Shown in pieces: positions 9,468 through 17,985 of a DNA stretch of 64,000 nucleotides; position 1 is the stretch's first letter, and each line of letters opens with the position of its first letter. This DNA is from Mediterraneibacter agrestimuris (GTDB lineage: Bacteria; Bacillota; Clostridia; Lachnospirales; Lachnospiraceae). A program made the translations under genes and the position numbers. The stretch spans positions 1 to 64,000 of the forward strand of contig NZ_CALPDG010000002.1 of assembly GCF_943193195.1 (NCBI RefSeq), written 5' to 3'. The notes beneath the pieces are model-generated. The model saw only the letters and a list, made by a program, of their open reading frames with translations, had not been told where the DNA came from and did not search any database.

Positions 9468-10664
9468 ATGGAAAAAATCAAAATGACAACACCACTCGTT
9501 GAGATGGACGGCGACGAAATGACAAGAATTCTCTGGAAGATGATCAAGGAGAATCTATTGGAGCCGTATATTGACCTGAATACAGAATATTACGATCTTG
9601 GACTGGAATATCGTAATGAGACAAATGATCAGGTGACAGTTGACTCTGCAAATGCAACAAAGAAATATAAGGTTGCTGTAAAATGTGCAACGATTACTCC
9701 GAATGCAGCCCGGATGGATGAGTATGACCTAAAAGAAATGTGGAAGAGTCCGAATGGAACAATCCGTGCTATTCTGGATGGAACTGTATTCCGTACACCC
9801 ATCGTTGTAAAAGGAATCGAGCCATGCGTAAAGAACTGGAAGAAACCGATCACAATTGCAAGACATGCTTACGGTGATGTCTATAAGGGTTCTGAAATGA
9901 AGATTCCGGGAGCTGGAAAGGTAGAACTGGTATATACCGCAGAGGATGGAAGTGAGACAAGAGAGCTTGTACATAATTTTGCTGGAGAAGGTATAGTACA
10001 GGGAATGCATAACATCAACGGTTCCATTGAAAGTTTTGCAAGAAGCTGTTTTAACTATGCATTGGATATGAAACAAGATCTTTGGTTTGCAACAAAGGAT
10101 ACCATTTCTAAAAAGTATGACCACACATTTAAAGACATTTTCCAGGAAATTTATGACGCGGAGTATGATGAGAAGTTTAAAGCGGCAGGAATCGAGTATT
10201 TCTATACACTGATCGATGATGCGGTAGCCCGTGTGATGAAGTCCGAGGGTGGATATATCTGGGCATGTAAGAACTACGATGGAGATGTGATGAGTGATAT
10301 GGTATCCTCTGCATTTGGTTCTCTGGCAATGATGACTTCTGTATTGGTATCACCGGATGGATATTATGAGTATGAAGCGGCCCACGGTACTGTACAGCGT
10401 CATTATTATAAGCATTTGAAGGGAGAGGAAACTTCCACCAACTCGGTAGCAACAATTTTTGCATGGTCAGGAGCACTTCGTAAACGCGGTGAGCTGGATG
10501 GCAATACAGATCTGATGAATTTTGCTGACCGACTGGAGAAGGCAACCATTGATACAATCGAAGCTGGTGAGATGACAAAAGATCTGGCGCTGATCACGAC
10601 CATTGAGAATCCGACGGTAGTGAACAGTGAAGAATTTATTAAGGCGATTGCATCCAGACTATAA
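9468..10664 (+). CDS. icd: Isocitrate dehydrogenase, NADP type (eukaryote-like subfamily)
   Basis: The enzyme oxidatively decarboxylates isocitrate to 2-oxoglutarate. The 398-residue product begins with the MDGDEMTR motif of the eukaryote-like dimeric class (type II), unlike the E. coli type. It also shows the substrate-binding region [13 protein letters not shown] and WKSPNGTIR (about residues 75-100), and [10 protein letters not shown] (about 268-277) with metal-binding aspartates, followed by [12 protein letters not shown] (about 305). NADP preference is inferred from this subfamily. AGGAGG lies 9 nt before the ATG. It is the last gene of the citrate synthase-GntR unit and is closed by a strong terminator. 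Aconitase is missing from the unit. The product feeds glutamate dehydrogenase, encoded about 32 kb away in this window. Confidence 0.95.
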   Translation: MEKIKMTTPLVEMDGDEMTRILWKMIKENLLEPYIDLNTEYYDLGLEYRNETNDQVTVDSANATKKYKVAVKCATITPNAARMDEYDLKEMWKSPNGTIRAILDGTVFRTPIVVKGIEPCVKNWKKPITIARHAYGDVYKGSEMKIPGAGKVELVYTAEDGSETRELVHNFAGEGIVQGMHNINGSIESFARSCFNYALDMKQDLWFATKDTISKKYDHTFKDIFQEIYDAEYDEKFKAAGIEYFYTLIDDAVARVMKSEGGYIWACKNYDGDVMSDMVSSAFGSLAMMTSVLVSPDGYYEYEAAHGTVQRHYYKHLKGEETSTNSVATIFAWSGALRKRGELDGNTDLMNFADRLEKATIDTIEAGEMTKDLALITTIENPTVVNSEEFIKAIASRL

Positions 10665-10696
10665 ATTGTTATTTCAAACGGGAAAACAGAAGTATA

Positions 10697-10744
10697 AAAA
10701 GCGTTTCTTGAAAGTTTTTTGTTTCAAGGAACGCTTTTAATTTT
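10697..10744. terminator. Strong terminator after icd, possibly bidirectional
   Basis: The arms at 10697-10713 and 10722-10738 form a 17-bp stem (one G-T pair) around a short loop. T-rich sequence follows on the plus strand and the left arm opens with four A, so it can also work on the minus strand for gatD, which converges here. Confidence 0.85.
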
Positions 10745-10798
10745 ACCAATTTTAATTTCATGGAGGATCGGGAAATAGAGTCTGTCGACAGCCCGATC

Positions 10799-11563
10799 TT
10801 AAGTGTATCTCTTAATTGTTTCTTTGAGAACGTATTTTTTATCGCTGTAGCGGTCTGTGATATAGCGGTTAGCCTTGTGTTCCAGTTCGTCAGGAAGAGT
10901 TTCCAGCTTTATATCTCCGCCGTATTTTTTCTGCAATGCACGTTCTAGCAAATAATCACATACGTGTGGATTTTTAGGAAGAAGAGGACCGTGCAGATAT
11001 GTTGCAATCACATTTTTATATATAACTCCCTCATAACCAGATTTCCCAGTATTACCCAGTCCGTAAAACACTTTTCCGAAAGGTGTATGATTTCCAATGT
11101 GAGTACGTCCGCCATGGTTTTCAAAACCAACAACAGGAGTGTCAAAAAGCGGGGAGTTGAGTACGATGTTGCGGATCAGGCGCTCCGGTTCCCATTCGGT
11201 GGTGATATCTAAAATACCGGCGCCTTCGATCAGCTTGTCCCTGGTTTTATAATACTTTCCAAGTAACTGGAATCCGCCGCATACTGCCAGCACAACACCG
11301 TTATTTTCTACATAATTCTTAAAGTCTTCTTTAATATCCTGTAAATATCCGCATACCAGTTCTTGCTCACGGTCAGAACCGCCGCCCAGCAGCACAATAT
11401 CCAGCCTGGAAAAATCAATGCTGTCGCCTGAGAGAAATGGAATAACTTCCGCTTCCATGCCGCGCCATTCGAGACGTTTGGAAAAACACTGGATGTTGCC
11501 GCGGTCGCCGTAGAGATTCAGAAGATCCGGGTATAAATGTCCGATGGTTAATTTCATACGCAT
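10799..11563 (-). CDS. gatD: Lipid II isoglutaminyl synthase, glutaminase subunit GatD
   Basis: GatD releases ammonia from glutamine and passes it to MurT, which amidates the D-glutamate of the peptidoglycan stem peptide to D-isoglutamine. The 254-residue protein is a class I glutamine amidotransferase of the CobB/CobQ type. It has the N-terminal LYPDLLNLYGDRGN segment, the nucleophile cysteine in AVCGGFQLLG (about residue 94) and a histidine in IATYLHGPLLPKNP (about 190). Reading on the minus strand, the start codon follows murT's stop after 3 nt, with AGGAGG 10 nt upstream inside the end of murT, so the pair is one operon. The first of two near ATG codons (ATGCGTATG) has the better spacing. 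Confidence 0.93.
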   Translation of the reverse strand: MRMKLTIGHLYPDLLNLYGDRGNIQCFSKRLEWRGMEAEVIPFLSGDSIDFSRLDIVLLGGGSDREQELVCGYLQDIKEDFKNYVENNGVVLAVCGGFQLLGKYYKTRDKLIEGAGILDITTEWEPERLIRNIVLNSPLFDTPVVGFENHGGRTHIGNHTPFGKVFYGLGNTGKSGYEGVIYKNVIATYLHGPLLPKNPHVCDYLLERALQKKYGGDIKLETLPDELEHKANRYITDRYSDKKYVLKETIKRYT

Positions 11564-11566
11564 ATC

Positions 11567-12937
11567 TTAATTCCCTCCTTTCACAATGTCAGCAGCAGAG
11601 CTTTTCGCCAGTGCTTTTAGCAAATGATTTGTCCGGTACAGACCAGAATAGTTGACGATCACATATAAATTCTTCGTTCCGTTTGTTGTCAGATCAATGA
11701 CGGATCTCTCCATGTCGTCAGTAGAACCGCACGGAATATCTTCATATTTCAGACGAAGTCCCATATCGTGCTTTCTCGTTCCGGTGGTCAGTATAGTTTT
11801 TGTATCCGCATCTGCAAGATATTGAAAATCCACATCCCAGAGCCAGGACACATCTTCGCCGTCCTGATAGGTGTCGTTGATCAAAATGATAACATCTTTG
11901 GGATTAGGGTCTTTCAAAACGAGAGAGATTTTCTGCTGGAATCCGATTGGGTTCTTGGCAAGATGAAGTTGTACACGTGCTCCGTTGATGGTAAAAATAT
12001 CTTCTCGGTTATTGCCGTAGTCAAAAGACTCGATCGTTGCTTTAAAATGCTCTGTAGGAGCGTTCATGGCACGAAGTCCTGCATAAGCAGAAAGTGTGTT
12101 ATAAATGTTATATGGTGTACGTGATGTGGAGTCGATTACCGTACCATCGATTGTAAAAGCATAAACTTCATCATGGAAGGTAATATCTGTCGCCGTATAA
12201 TCAGGATCGGGACGTTTTAATCCGCAGTTCGGACAGTGGTAAAGTCCAAGCTGTCCATAGTGGAAGAAATCATATTCCAGTTTTTTGCCGCAGGAACGGC
12301 AGAAAATACTTTCCCGGATTTCTGAACGGGAAATATCATCAAAAATCTGCTCGCTGATTCCATATGTGGTATATGGATTCCTGCCATTTGCTGCAAGGGC
12401 ATAGGAAAGAATATCGTCACAATTAATGATCAATTTAGTTTTCGGAGTACTTTCAATTGCACCTTTTACTGTGTTAAATGTGATATCTACTTCACCAAAA
12501 CGGTCAAGCTGATCACGGGAAATGTTGGTCAGGAGCGCACAGTCCGGACGGAGCTGGGGCAGTACTTTCACAGATGCGATCTCATCAACTTCGATACATG
12601 CATAGTCTGCATCCAACTGTCCTTTTTTATCTGTAGAAAGAACGAAAGCAGAGACAATGCCGTTTAACATGTTAGCTCCGGTACGGTTGATGATCACCTT
12701 TTTACCCTCTGCTTTTAATGCATGGTAGAGAATACTGTTCGTTGTTGTTTTGCCGTTCGTTCCCATAGTAACGATTGTCTTTTCACGTACCATATCAGAC
12801 ATTGTACTTAAGATTTTCGGGTCAATGATCCGGGCCACGTATCCCGGAAGCGTTACACCGCTTCCGCGGTTTAGTTTTTTGATGAGTGTGCTTGTCATCT
12901 TTGCACACCTGATTGCAAGTTTAGATCTTAATCTCAT
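11567..12937 (-). CDS. murT: Lipid II isoglutaminyl synthase, Mur ligase-like subunit MurT
   Basis: MurT is the ATP-dependent synthetase half of the MurT/GatD complex that amidates lipid II at the inner face of the membrane. The 456-residue protein has a Mur-ligase central domain with the P-loop MGTNGKTTTNS (about residues 57-67). A four-cysteine zinc-ribbon insertion (CRSC and CPNC, about 205-230) is characteristic of MurT. The C-terminal domain contains the LYVIVNYSGLYRTNHLLK segment. Length is normal. The ribosome site is modest (AAGGAAA about 10 nt before the ATG). A minus-strand promoter lies about 75 nt upstream. The gene is divergent from the exported SH3b protein gene, another cell-wall-linked product. 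Confidence 0.94.
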   Translation of the reverse strand: MRLRSKLAIRCAKMTSTLIKKLNRGSGVTLPGYVARIIDPKILSTMSDMVREKTIVTMGTNGKTTTNSILYHALKAEGKKVIINRTGANMLNGIVSAFVLSTDKKGQLDADYACIEVDEIASVKVLPQLRPDCALLTNISRDQLDRFGEVDITFNTVKGAIESTPKTKLIINCDDILSYALAANGRNPYTTYGISEQIFDDISRSEIRESIFCRSCGKKLEYDFFHYGQLGLYHCPNCGLKRPDPDYTATDITFHDEVYAFTIDGTVIDSTSRTPYNIYNTLSAYAGLRAMNAPTEHFKATIESFDYGNNREDIFTINGARVQLHLAKNPIGFQQKISLVLKDPNPKDVIILINDTYQDGEDVSWLWDVDFQYLADADTKTILTTGTRKHDMGLRLKYEDIPCGSTDDMERSVIDLTTNGTKNLYVIVNYSGLYRTNHLLKALAKSSAADIVKGGN

Positions 12938-13012
12938 GTGTTTTCACGTTTCCTTCTTTTAAAATAATATGCATAGTTCCTTATATTAGATATCATTTGA
13001 AATATCTGTATT

Positions 13013-13041
13013 ATTATAAGCGATATCCATAAATAAAACAA
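13013..13041 (-). promoter_or_regulatory. Sigma-A promoter for murT-gatD
   Basis: On the minus strand TTGTTT (13041-13036) is followed by a 17-nt spacer and a perfect TATAAT (13018-13013). Between it and murT lies a small inverted repeat AGATAT/ATATCT around 12989-13008 that could be an operator or chance. Confidence 0.55.
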
Positions 13042-13114
13042 GAAATTATATAATTATGGAAGAAGGTTTTTTCGGTAAAAAGAGAGAGGAATTGGTTGTG
13101 GAACGGAAAAATTA

Positions 13115-13143
13115 TTGACAGAGTATAGATATATTGTCATAAT
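13115..13143 (+). promoter_or_regulatory. Sigma-A promoter for the SH3b protein gene
   Basis: TTGACA (13115-13120), a 17-nt spacer and CATAAT (13138-13143) precede the gene. Downstream, the 13-nt unit TTTCAGGGCATAA is repeated twice in tandem (13153-13178) and begins a third time (TTTCATAA), all inside the predicted untranslated leader. Confidence 0.6.
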
Positions 13144-13216
13144 TAGACGAAATTTCAGGGCATAATTTCAGGGCATAATTTCATAATATTAAAATATTTT
13201 TAGGAGGATCGTACGA

Positions 13217-14038
13217 ATGAAAAAAGGAAAGATTTTTTGTACAGTAATAGCAGTGTCTGTTATGATGACAACATCTATGACTGCAATGGCTATGCCGGCT
13301 GATATTGAAGAGGCTGTAACACAGGATGGTTACAATGCTTATGCATATGGAAACGGAAGTGCTTCCGACCCGTATGCTGATACGGATTTGATTCAGATCG
13401 ATGGAGATTATGTTGCAACAGCAGATGCAATGATTCGTACAGCGCCGTTTGGCGAGATTCTCGGAAACGTAATTCCGGGACATGTATACCACGTGGTAGG
13501 CGAGGCGCCGGACTGTATGTGGTACAAGATTTCAGGAGCTGTTACAGGATATGTATATGCAAGCTATATGGTACCGGAGGCTGAGTACAACGTACCCACA
13601 AACTGTAATACAGGTCTTGGTGTAAATGTTCGTTCTCTGGATATGAAGATGACAGTTAGTGCAACAGGAGGCTTGAATGTTCGTACAGAGCCGAATACAT
13701 GGTGCACTGTTTTAAAGACTCTGCCAAATGGAACAGAGGTACACGTAACGGGTAAAGTTCTTGGTACAGAATGGTATCAGTGTAAAGTGGATGATCAGAC
13801 CGTTTATATGAATGATAACTATTTGAAACCGGAGCTTCCACAGTATATGGTCTGTACTGCTGACGCAGGACTGAATGTCCGTACAGGCGCAGGCACAAAC
13901 TATCCGATCATTACAGTACTGCGTAAGGGAGACAAAGTGAAGGTTTCAGATGATGAAAATGACTGGCTTAAGTTCTCACTGGACAATGGAACAATTGGAT
14001 ATGTGTACAGCGAGTATATGGCGGCAATCAGTAATTAA
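13217..14038 (+). CDS. Exported protein with three bacterial SH3 domains
   Basis: The 273-residue product begins with a signal peptide: two lysines, a hydrophobic stretch (about residues 7-22) and the AMAMP cleavage region (about 25). Three SH3b-like repeats follow at about residues 68-115, 150-200 and 213-270. Two contain the GLNVRT signature and all end with a YV(Y)xxYM- or YMNDNYL-type strand. SH3b domains usually bind peptidoglycan or mediate protein contacts at the cell surface. No catalytic domain such as NlpC/P60 or amidase is attached, so it may be a wall-binding adaptor or an envelope-stress protein. TAGGAGG precedes the ATG by 9 nt. The gene is monocistronic between its own promoter and a strong terminator. 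Confidence 0.85.
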   Translation: MKKGKIFCTVIAVSVMMTTSMTAMAMPADIEEAVTQDGYNAYAYGNGSASDPYADTDLIQIDGDYVATADAMIRTAPFGEILGNVIPGHVYHVVGEAPDCMWYKISGAVTGYVYASYMVPEAEYNVPTNCNTGLGVNVRSLDMKMTVSATGGLNVRTEPNTWCTVLKTLPNGTEVHVTGKVLGTEWYQCKVDDQTVYMNDNYLKPELPQYMVCTADAGLNVRTGAGTNYPIITVLRKGDKVKVSDDENDWLKFSLDNGTIGYVYSEYMAAISN

Positions 14039-14080
14039 TTGTATAAGTTTATAAACAAATAAGTATAACCAAACAAAGAG

Positions 14081-14115
14081 AATCCTTGACTTTTTGCAAA
14101 GTCAGGGATTTTTTT
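14081..14115 (+). terminator. Terminator after the SH3b protein gene
   Basis: AATCCTTGACTTT (14081-14093) pairs with AAAGTCAGGGATT (14098-14110) around a 4-nt loop and is followed by a T-run (14111-14115). One G-T pair is present in the 13-bp stem. Confidence 0.92.
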
Positions 14116-14117
14116 AT

Positions 14118-14145
14118 GTATATTTTCAAAACTCTCTCATATATT
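14118..14145 (+). promoter_or_regulatory. Possible sigma-E promoter of the spoIIIA operon
   Basis: GTATATT (14118-14124), a 13-nt spacer and CATATATT (14138-14145) resemble the mother-cell sigma-E consensus (-35 ATATT-like, -10 CATACAAT-like). The position suits known sigma-E control of spoIIIA in Bacillus. The predicted start of transcription would leave a leader of only about 13 nt, which is a reason for caution. Confidence 0.4.
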
Positions 14146-14164
14146 GTCTAAAGAGGTGGACAAG

Positions 14165-15109
14165 ATGAGAGAGGATGGTAAGAGACAACAGATTTTTAGA
14201 ATTCTGGCACGTGGAATCCGTACAGTTCTGGAGAGAGAACACTTGGATTTTAATGAATTGCAGGAAATACGCCTGCGGATCGGGAAACCGCTCATGATTG
14301 TATATAAGAATACAGAGTTGATTATTCCGAAAGAGACTGCTGAAAAGCATCTGGTAACCAAAGATGAACTTCGGGAAACGTTGGATTATATCAGTCATTA
14401 TTCAATGTATGCGTATGAGTCAGAAATACGGCAGGGATTTATAACCATTGAGGGAGGTCATCGGGTAGGAATGACGGGAAAAGTGATCTTGGAGAAAGAC
14501 AGGATTAAGAATATGCAGTATATCTCTTCGGTCAATATCCGTGTGGCCCACGAGGTGATCGGTTGTGGAAACCGTGTACTTCCGTTTCTTACAAAAAATA
14601 AAGAGATATGCCATACATTGATTATTTCTCCGCCCAGATGCGGAAAGACTACACTGATCAGAGATCTGATCCGTCAGATTTCCAACGGTAATACATATGT
14701 AAAGGGCTGTACGGTGGGGGTAGTGGACGAGCGTTCGGAGTTGGGCGGATGTCATATGGGAATTGCACAGAACGATATGGGAATACGGACAGATATACTG
14801 GACTGCTGTCCAAAGGCGGACGGTATGATTTTACTGATCCGTTCAATGGCGCCCCGGGTCCTGGCTGTAGATGAAATCGGGGGTGAAGAGGAAACGCGGG
14901 CAATTGAGTATGCAATGCAGTGCGGCTGTAAATTGCTTGCCAGTGTACATGGAACAGATTTGGACGAGATATGTGGAAAACCGGGATTAAGCCGTTTGAC
15001 TGAGCAGCGGAGATTCGAGCGGTATGTTGTCCTTAATAATCAGAAAGATCCCGGCGCGGTACACGCAATCTATGATGAATGGGGGAATGTACTATGCAGA
15101 GATTTGTAG
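14165..15109 (+). CDS. spoIIIAA: Stage III sporulation protein AA, ATPase
   Basis: SpoIIIAA is the mother-cell ATPase of the SpoIIIA-SpoIIQ channel that supports the engulfed forespore. It is related to type II/IV secretion ATPases. The 314-residue product has the P-loop in SPPRCGKTTLIRDL (about residues 157-170), a DERSEL segment and the Walker B-like LAVDEIGGEEE (about 235). ATG 14165 is chosen because AGAGGTGG lies 6 nt upstream; an in-frame TTG at 14144 has no such site. It is the first gene of the eight-gene spoIIIA operon. Its end overlaps the start of spoIIIAB by 16 nt. Confidence 0.95.
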   Translation: MREDGKRQQIFRILARGIRTVLEREHLDFNELQEIRLRIGKPLMIVYKNTELIIPKETAEKHLVTKDELRETLDYISHYSMYAYESEIRQGFITIEGGHRVGMTGKVILEKDRIKNMQYISSVNIRVAHEVIGCGNRVLPFLTKNKEICHTLIISPPRCGKTTLIRDLIRQISNGNTYVKGCTVGVVDERSELGGCHMGIAQNDMGIRTDILDCCPKADGMILLIRSMAPRVLAVDEIGGEEETRAIEYAMQCGCKLLASVHGTDLDEICGKPGLSRLTEQRRFERYVVLNNQKDPGAVHAIYDEWGNVLCRDL

Positions 15110-15612
15110 GAGCGGTATTGATTCTTCTGGCAACAGGAAGCGCGGGGATTCTTTACGGGATAGAGCAGCAGTGTTATCTGGAAAAACTGCTCTATATCCG
15201 TCATATAGTCTATATGTTAAAGGGGGAACTGGATTATGCCGGCATTCCTCTGGGGGAAGTATTCGGCCGTGTTGCAGTGCGGGTAAAGGAGCCTTACAGA
15301 AGATGGCTTCATAATTTAGAAAAACAGGTAGAAAAAAGAGAAGAAGATGGTTTTTTTAAAATTTGGATGCGTTCTGTGGATAATTATCTGAAAGAGCTGC
15401 ATTTGAAAAGCGAACATTCGATTCAGCTAAAAGAACTGGGCACTTATCTGGGGAAGATGGACAGTGTGTCAGAAAGCCGCAATCTGCAATTGTATATCGA
15501 CAGGCTGGAACTGGAAATCGAGAAAGTGAGAGAAGGTCTGGCATCAAAAAAGCGGATTGGAAATTGCCTTGGCATTATGGGAGGACTTTTTCTGATAGTG
15601 GTTTTGATATGA
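15094..15612 (+). CDS. spoIIIAB: Stage III sporulation protein AB
   Basis: SpoIIIAB is a small membrane protein of the SpoIIIA complex with a fold similar to the cytoplasmic part of type II secretion GspF proteins. The 172-residue product starts with one hydrophobic helix (about residues 5-22) and ends with another (GGLFLIVVLI). Between them is a helical domain with the family-type KKRIGNCLGIMGG end. ATG 15094 has GGGGGA about 8 nt upstream and gives a length close to Bacillus SpoIIIAB; an ATG 5 codons earlier is less likely. The start lies inside the end of spoIIIAA, indicating translational coupling. Confidence 0.92.
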   Translation: MQRFVGAVLILLATGSAGILYGIEQQCYLEKLLYIRHIVYMLKGELDYAGIPLGEVFGRVAVRVKEPYRRWLHNLEKQVEKREEDGFFKIWMRSVDNYLKELHLKSEHSIQLKELGTYLGKMDSVSESRNLQLYIDRLELEIEKVREGLASKKRIGNCLGIMGGLFLIVVLI

Positions 15613-15645
15613 AAGAACAGACAGCATTTTGCATAAGGAGGAAGC

Positions 15646-15840
15646 ATGAGTATCAATCTGATTTTTAAAATTGCTGCGGTGGGAATTCTGGTATCTATTT
15701 TAAGCCAGGTACTCAAACACAGTGGAAGAGACGAGCAGGCATTTCTTGTAAGTTTTGCCGGGTTGATTTTGGTGCTGACATGGGTGCTGCCGTTTATATA
15801 TGAGTTGTTTGAAGCTGTGCAGCGGATGTTTTATCTATAG
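15646..15840 (+). CDS. spoIIIAC: Stage III sporulation protein AC
   Basis: This 64-residue membrane protein has two hydrophobic helices (about residues 4-22 and 33-55) joined by a short polar loop with SGRDEQA. That matches SpoIIIAC of other spore formers in size and sequence. It forms part of the mother-cell channel. AAGGAGG lies 6 nt before the ATG. The gene sits 33 nt after spoIIIAB in the same operon. Confidence 0.93.
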   Translation: MSINLIFKIAAVGILVSILSQVLKHSGRDEQAFLVSFAGLILVLTWVLPFIYELFEAVQRMFYL

Positions 15841-15865
15841 GGAAATGATATAAGAGGGAAACGGC

Positions 15866-16252
15866 ATGAATATGATACAAATTGGAATCATCGGTGTGCT
15901 GGGCGCACTTCTGGCAGTACAGTTCAAAGGTGGAAAAACGGAATACGGAATTTATATGGGAATGGCAGTGAGTATCTTTCTGTTTGCCTGTATTGTGGAC
16001 AGACTGGAAATGTTTGTGAATACGATAGAAGAAATCAAACGCTATATCACCATTGATACCGGATATATTTCCACTATGCTCAAAATGATCGGGATTACTT
16101 ATATTGCGGAGTTTTCTTCGGGCATCTGTAAAGATGCGGGATATCAGACTATTGCAGCACAGATTGAGATATTCAGTAAGCTGACGATCCTCGCTATGGG
16201 TCTGCCGGTTCTGCTGGCATTGCTTGAGACAGTACAGGAGTTCCTTGTATGA
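15866..16252 (+). CDS. spoIIIAD: Stage III sporulation protein AD
   Basis: A 128-residue integral membrane protein with several hydrophobic segments (about residues 4-18, 30-46, 70-85 and 105-122), similar to and longer than SpoIIIAC. Conserved family pieces include LKMIGITYIAEFSSGICKD (about 72-90). It belongs to the SpoIIIA channel. The ribosome site is weak (AGAGGGAAACGGC before the ATG). Its last codons overlap the start of spoIIIAE by 4 nt (ATGA), as expected for coupled translation. Confidence 0.93.
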   Translation: MNMIQIGIIGVLGALLAVQFKGGKTEYGIYMGMAVSIFLFACIVDRLEMFVNTIEEIKRYITIDTGYISTMLKMIGITYIAEFSSGICKDAGYQTIAAQIEIFSKLTILAMGLPVLLALLETVQEFLV

Positions 16253-17496
16253 GAACCTTACGATGCAGAAATCCGGGAAAACAGAGAAGGTACAGAATGA
16301 GATTCCGGGTGTTTCTGTTTCTGCATATATTTCTGCTTCTGCAAATAGCTGTAATAAAAATGACAGTGCATGCAGAAGAAACAATGTCCGTAAATGAAAA
16401 AACAACGGACTCTCTGACAGAAGAGGAATTGCTGGAAATCCAGTCTGAGACAGAACAAAAACTTTTGGAAGGGTTTGATTTTTCTGAAATAGATGAAAGT
16501 CTGAGAAAGTTGTTTCCGGAACAGAAGATTTCCTTCCGGGAGGTGACAGAGAGCTTTTTAGAAGGAGATACGGAGGCAGCCTGGAAGCTGCTGGTCAGAT
16601 ATGTGTCAGATCAGATTACCTATGAATTCAGTAATAACAGACAAAACCTGATCTATATGCTGCTGCTTGCCATCGTGGCGGCAGTATTCACCAGTTTTTC
16701 TGATGCGCTGAAAAACAGGCAGGTGTCACAGATTAGTTTTTATGTACTGTATATGCTTCTAATCACAATTTGCCTGAATACATTCCGGGTAGCGGTGACA
16801 GGACTGGAGAGCAGACTGAAACTGATGACGGACTTTATGGGTGTACTCTGTCCCGGGTATTTTCTGGCTGTGACATTTGCATCGGGAAGCAGCAGCGCAT
16901 TGATGTTCTATAATCTGGTATTGTTTTTGATTTACCTTGTAGAAGTGCTGATTCTTCGGTTCCTGCTGCCTGTTATTAATGTGTATATTATGGTACAGGT
17001 GATGAATTATATGCTGGGGGAGGAAATGCTGTCGGAGCTTGGAGAGCTTCTGAAAAAGCTGGTGCTCTGGAGTCTGAAAACACTGGTGGGAATTGTTGTC
17101 GGGATCAATGTTATACAAGGACTTCTGGCTCCGGCTATTGATACGCTGAAAAGGAGTACAGTGACAAAGGCTGTGGAGGCAATTCCGGGAATCGGGAATA
17201 CATTTGGCAGTATGACGGATGTGGTTCTTGGAACAGCAGTGCTGATCAAAAACGGAATCGGTATTGCGGGTGCTGTTTTAATACTTCTTATTTGTGCAGT
17301 TCCCGTAGTACAAATGCTGCTTCTGACTTTTTTCTATAAGCTGGCGGCGGCGCTGGTGCAACCGGTGTCAGACAAACGGATCACAGGCTGTATCAGCAGT
17401 GTGAGCGGTGGATATGAATTACTTTTGAAGGTGTTGTGTACGGTCGTCGTTCTGTTTCTTCTTACCCTGGCAGTGATAGCGGGATCTACTTCGTAA
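16249..17496 (+). CDS. spoIIIAE: Stage III sporulation protein AE
   Basis: SpoIIIAE is the large polytopic membrane protein of the SpoIIIA complex. The 415-residue product has an N-terminal signal-like hydrophobic segment (about residues 17-38, ending near VHAEE), an acidic region, then at least seven membrane helices from about residue 125 to the end. PGIGNTFGSMTDVVLG (about 310) is a family-type segment. The ATG overlaps spoIIIAD and has AGGAG 8 nt upstream. A second in-frame ATG 16 codons later just before the hydrophobic segment is a possible alternative start. Confidence 0.94.
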   Translation: MRTLRCRNPGKQRRYRMRFRVFLFLHIFLLLQIAVIKMTVHAEETMSVNEKTTDSLTEEELLEIQSETEQKLLEGFDFSEIDESLRKLFPEQKISFREVTESFLEGDTEAAWKLLVRYVSDQITYEFSNNRQNLIYMLLLAIVAAVFTSFSDALKNRQVSQISFYVLYMLLITICLNTFRVAVTGLESRLKLMTDFMGVLCPGYFLAVTFASGSSSALMFYNLVLFLIYLVEVLILRFLLPVINVYIMVQVMNYMLGEEMLSELGELLKKLVLWSLKTLVGIVVGINVIQGLLAPAIDTLKRSTVTKAVEAIPGIGNTFGSMTDVVLGTAVLIKNGIGIAGAVLILLICAVPVVQMLLLTFFYKLAAALVQPVSDKRITGCISSVSGGYELLLKVLCTVVVLFLLTLAVIAGSTS

Positions 17497-17541
17497 AAGA
17501 GATTTATAGATATGAACAGAACGTTTGAAGGAGAATTACAG

Positions 17542-17985
17542 ATGCTTGACACGGCTTATGAGTGGATTAAAAATCTTGCCTTTTATCTGGTGATCATGAC
17601 GGCGGTGCTGGAAGTCCTTCCAGGGGATACTTATAGGAAATATATTCGTTTTTTTACAGGGCTGGTAATGATTCTGCTGGTAATAACACCGATCCTGAAG
17701 CTGACAGGAAGCTATGGACAGTTTCAGGCAAAGTATCAGGGAAAGGAACAAGAATTCCAGATGGAAATAGAACAGCAGAGAAAGAGATTTGAAGAAGCGG
17801 ATATATGTGACTTTCTTCCAGAAGAATACTTGCGGGATGATTCGGAAACAGAGAAAGAAAGTGAAAAGAATAAGGCAGGATGGAGCAGTGAAAAATCAGA
17901 AAAACGCGGACTCATAAAAGTGGAGGATATCAGAATTGGAGAAGATAAAGAACCGAATATGGAATCTGATACATTCAGAGAATAA
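17542..17985 (+). CDS. spoIIIAF: Stage III sporulation protein AF
   Basis: The 147-residue product has two N-terminal membrane helices (about residues 10-27 and 33-53) followed by a charged, glutamate- and lysine-rich soluble domain with a possible coiled coil (EFQMEIEQQRKRFEE). This is the layout of SpoIIIAF. ATG 17542 is chosen because AAGGAG lies 9 nt upstream; an ATG 10 codons earlier has no clear site. Its 3' end overlaps spoIIIAG by 50 nt. The C-terminal half is more acidic and less conserved-looking than the membrane part. Confidence 0.9.
   Translation: MLDTAYEWIKNLAFYLVIMTAVLEVLPGDTYRKYIRFFTGLVMILLVITPILKLTGSYGQFQAKYQGKEQEFQMEIEQQRKRFEEADICDFLPEEYLRDDSETEKESEKNKAGWSSEKSEKRGLIKVEDIRIGEDKEPNMESDTFRE

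Noticed and set aside
15794-16405. 203-codon minus-strand frame opposite spoIIIAD/spoIIIAE
   Set aside because: Shadow of the membrane-protein genes of the spoIIIA operon.
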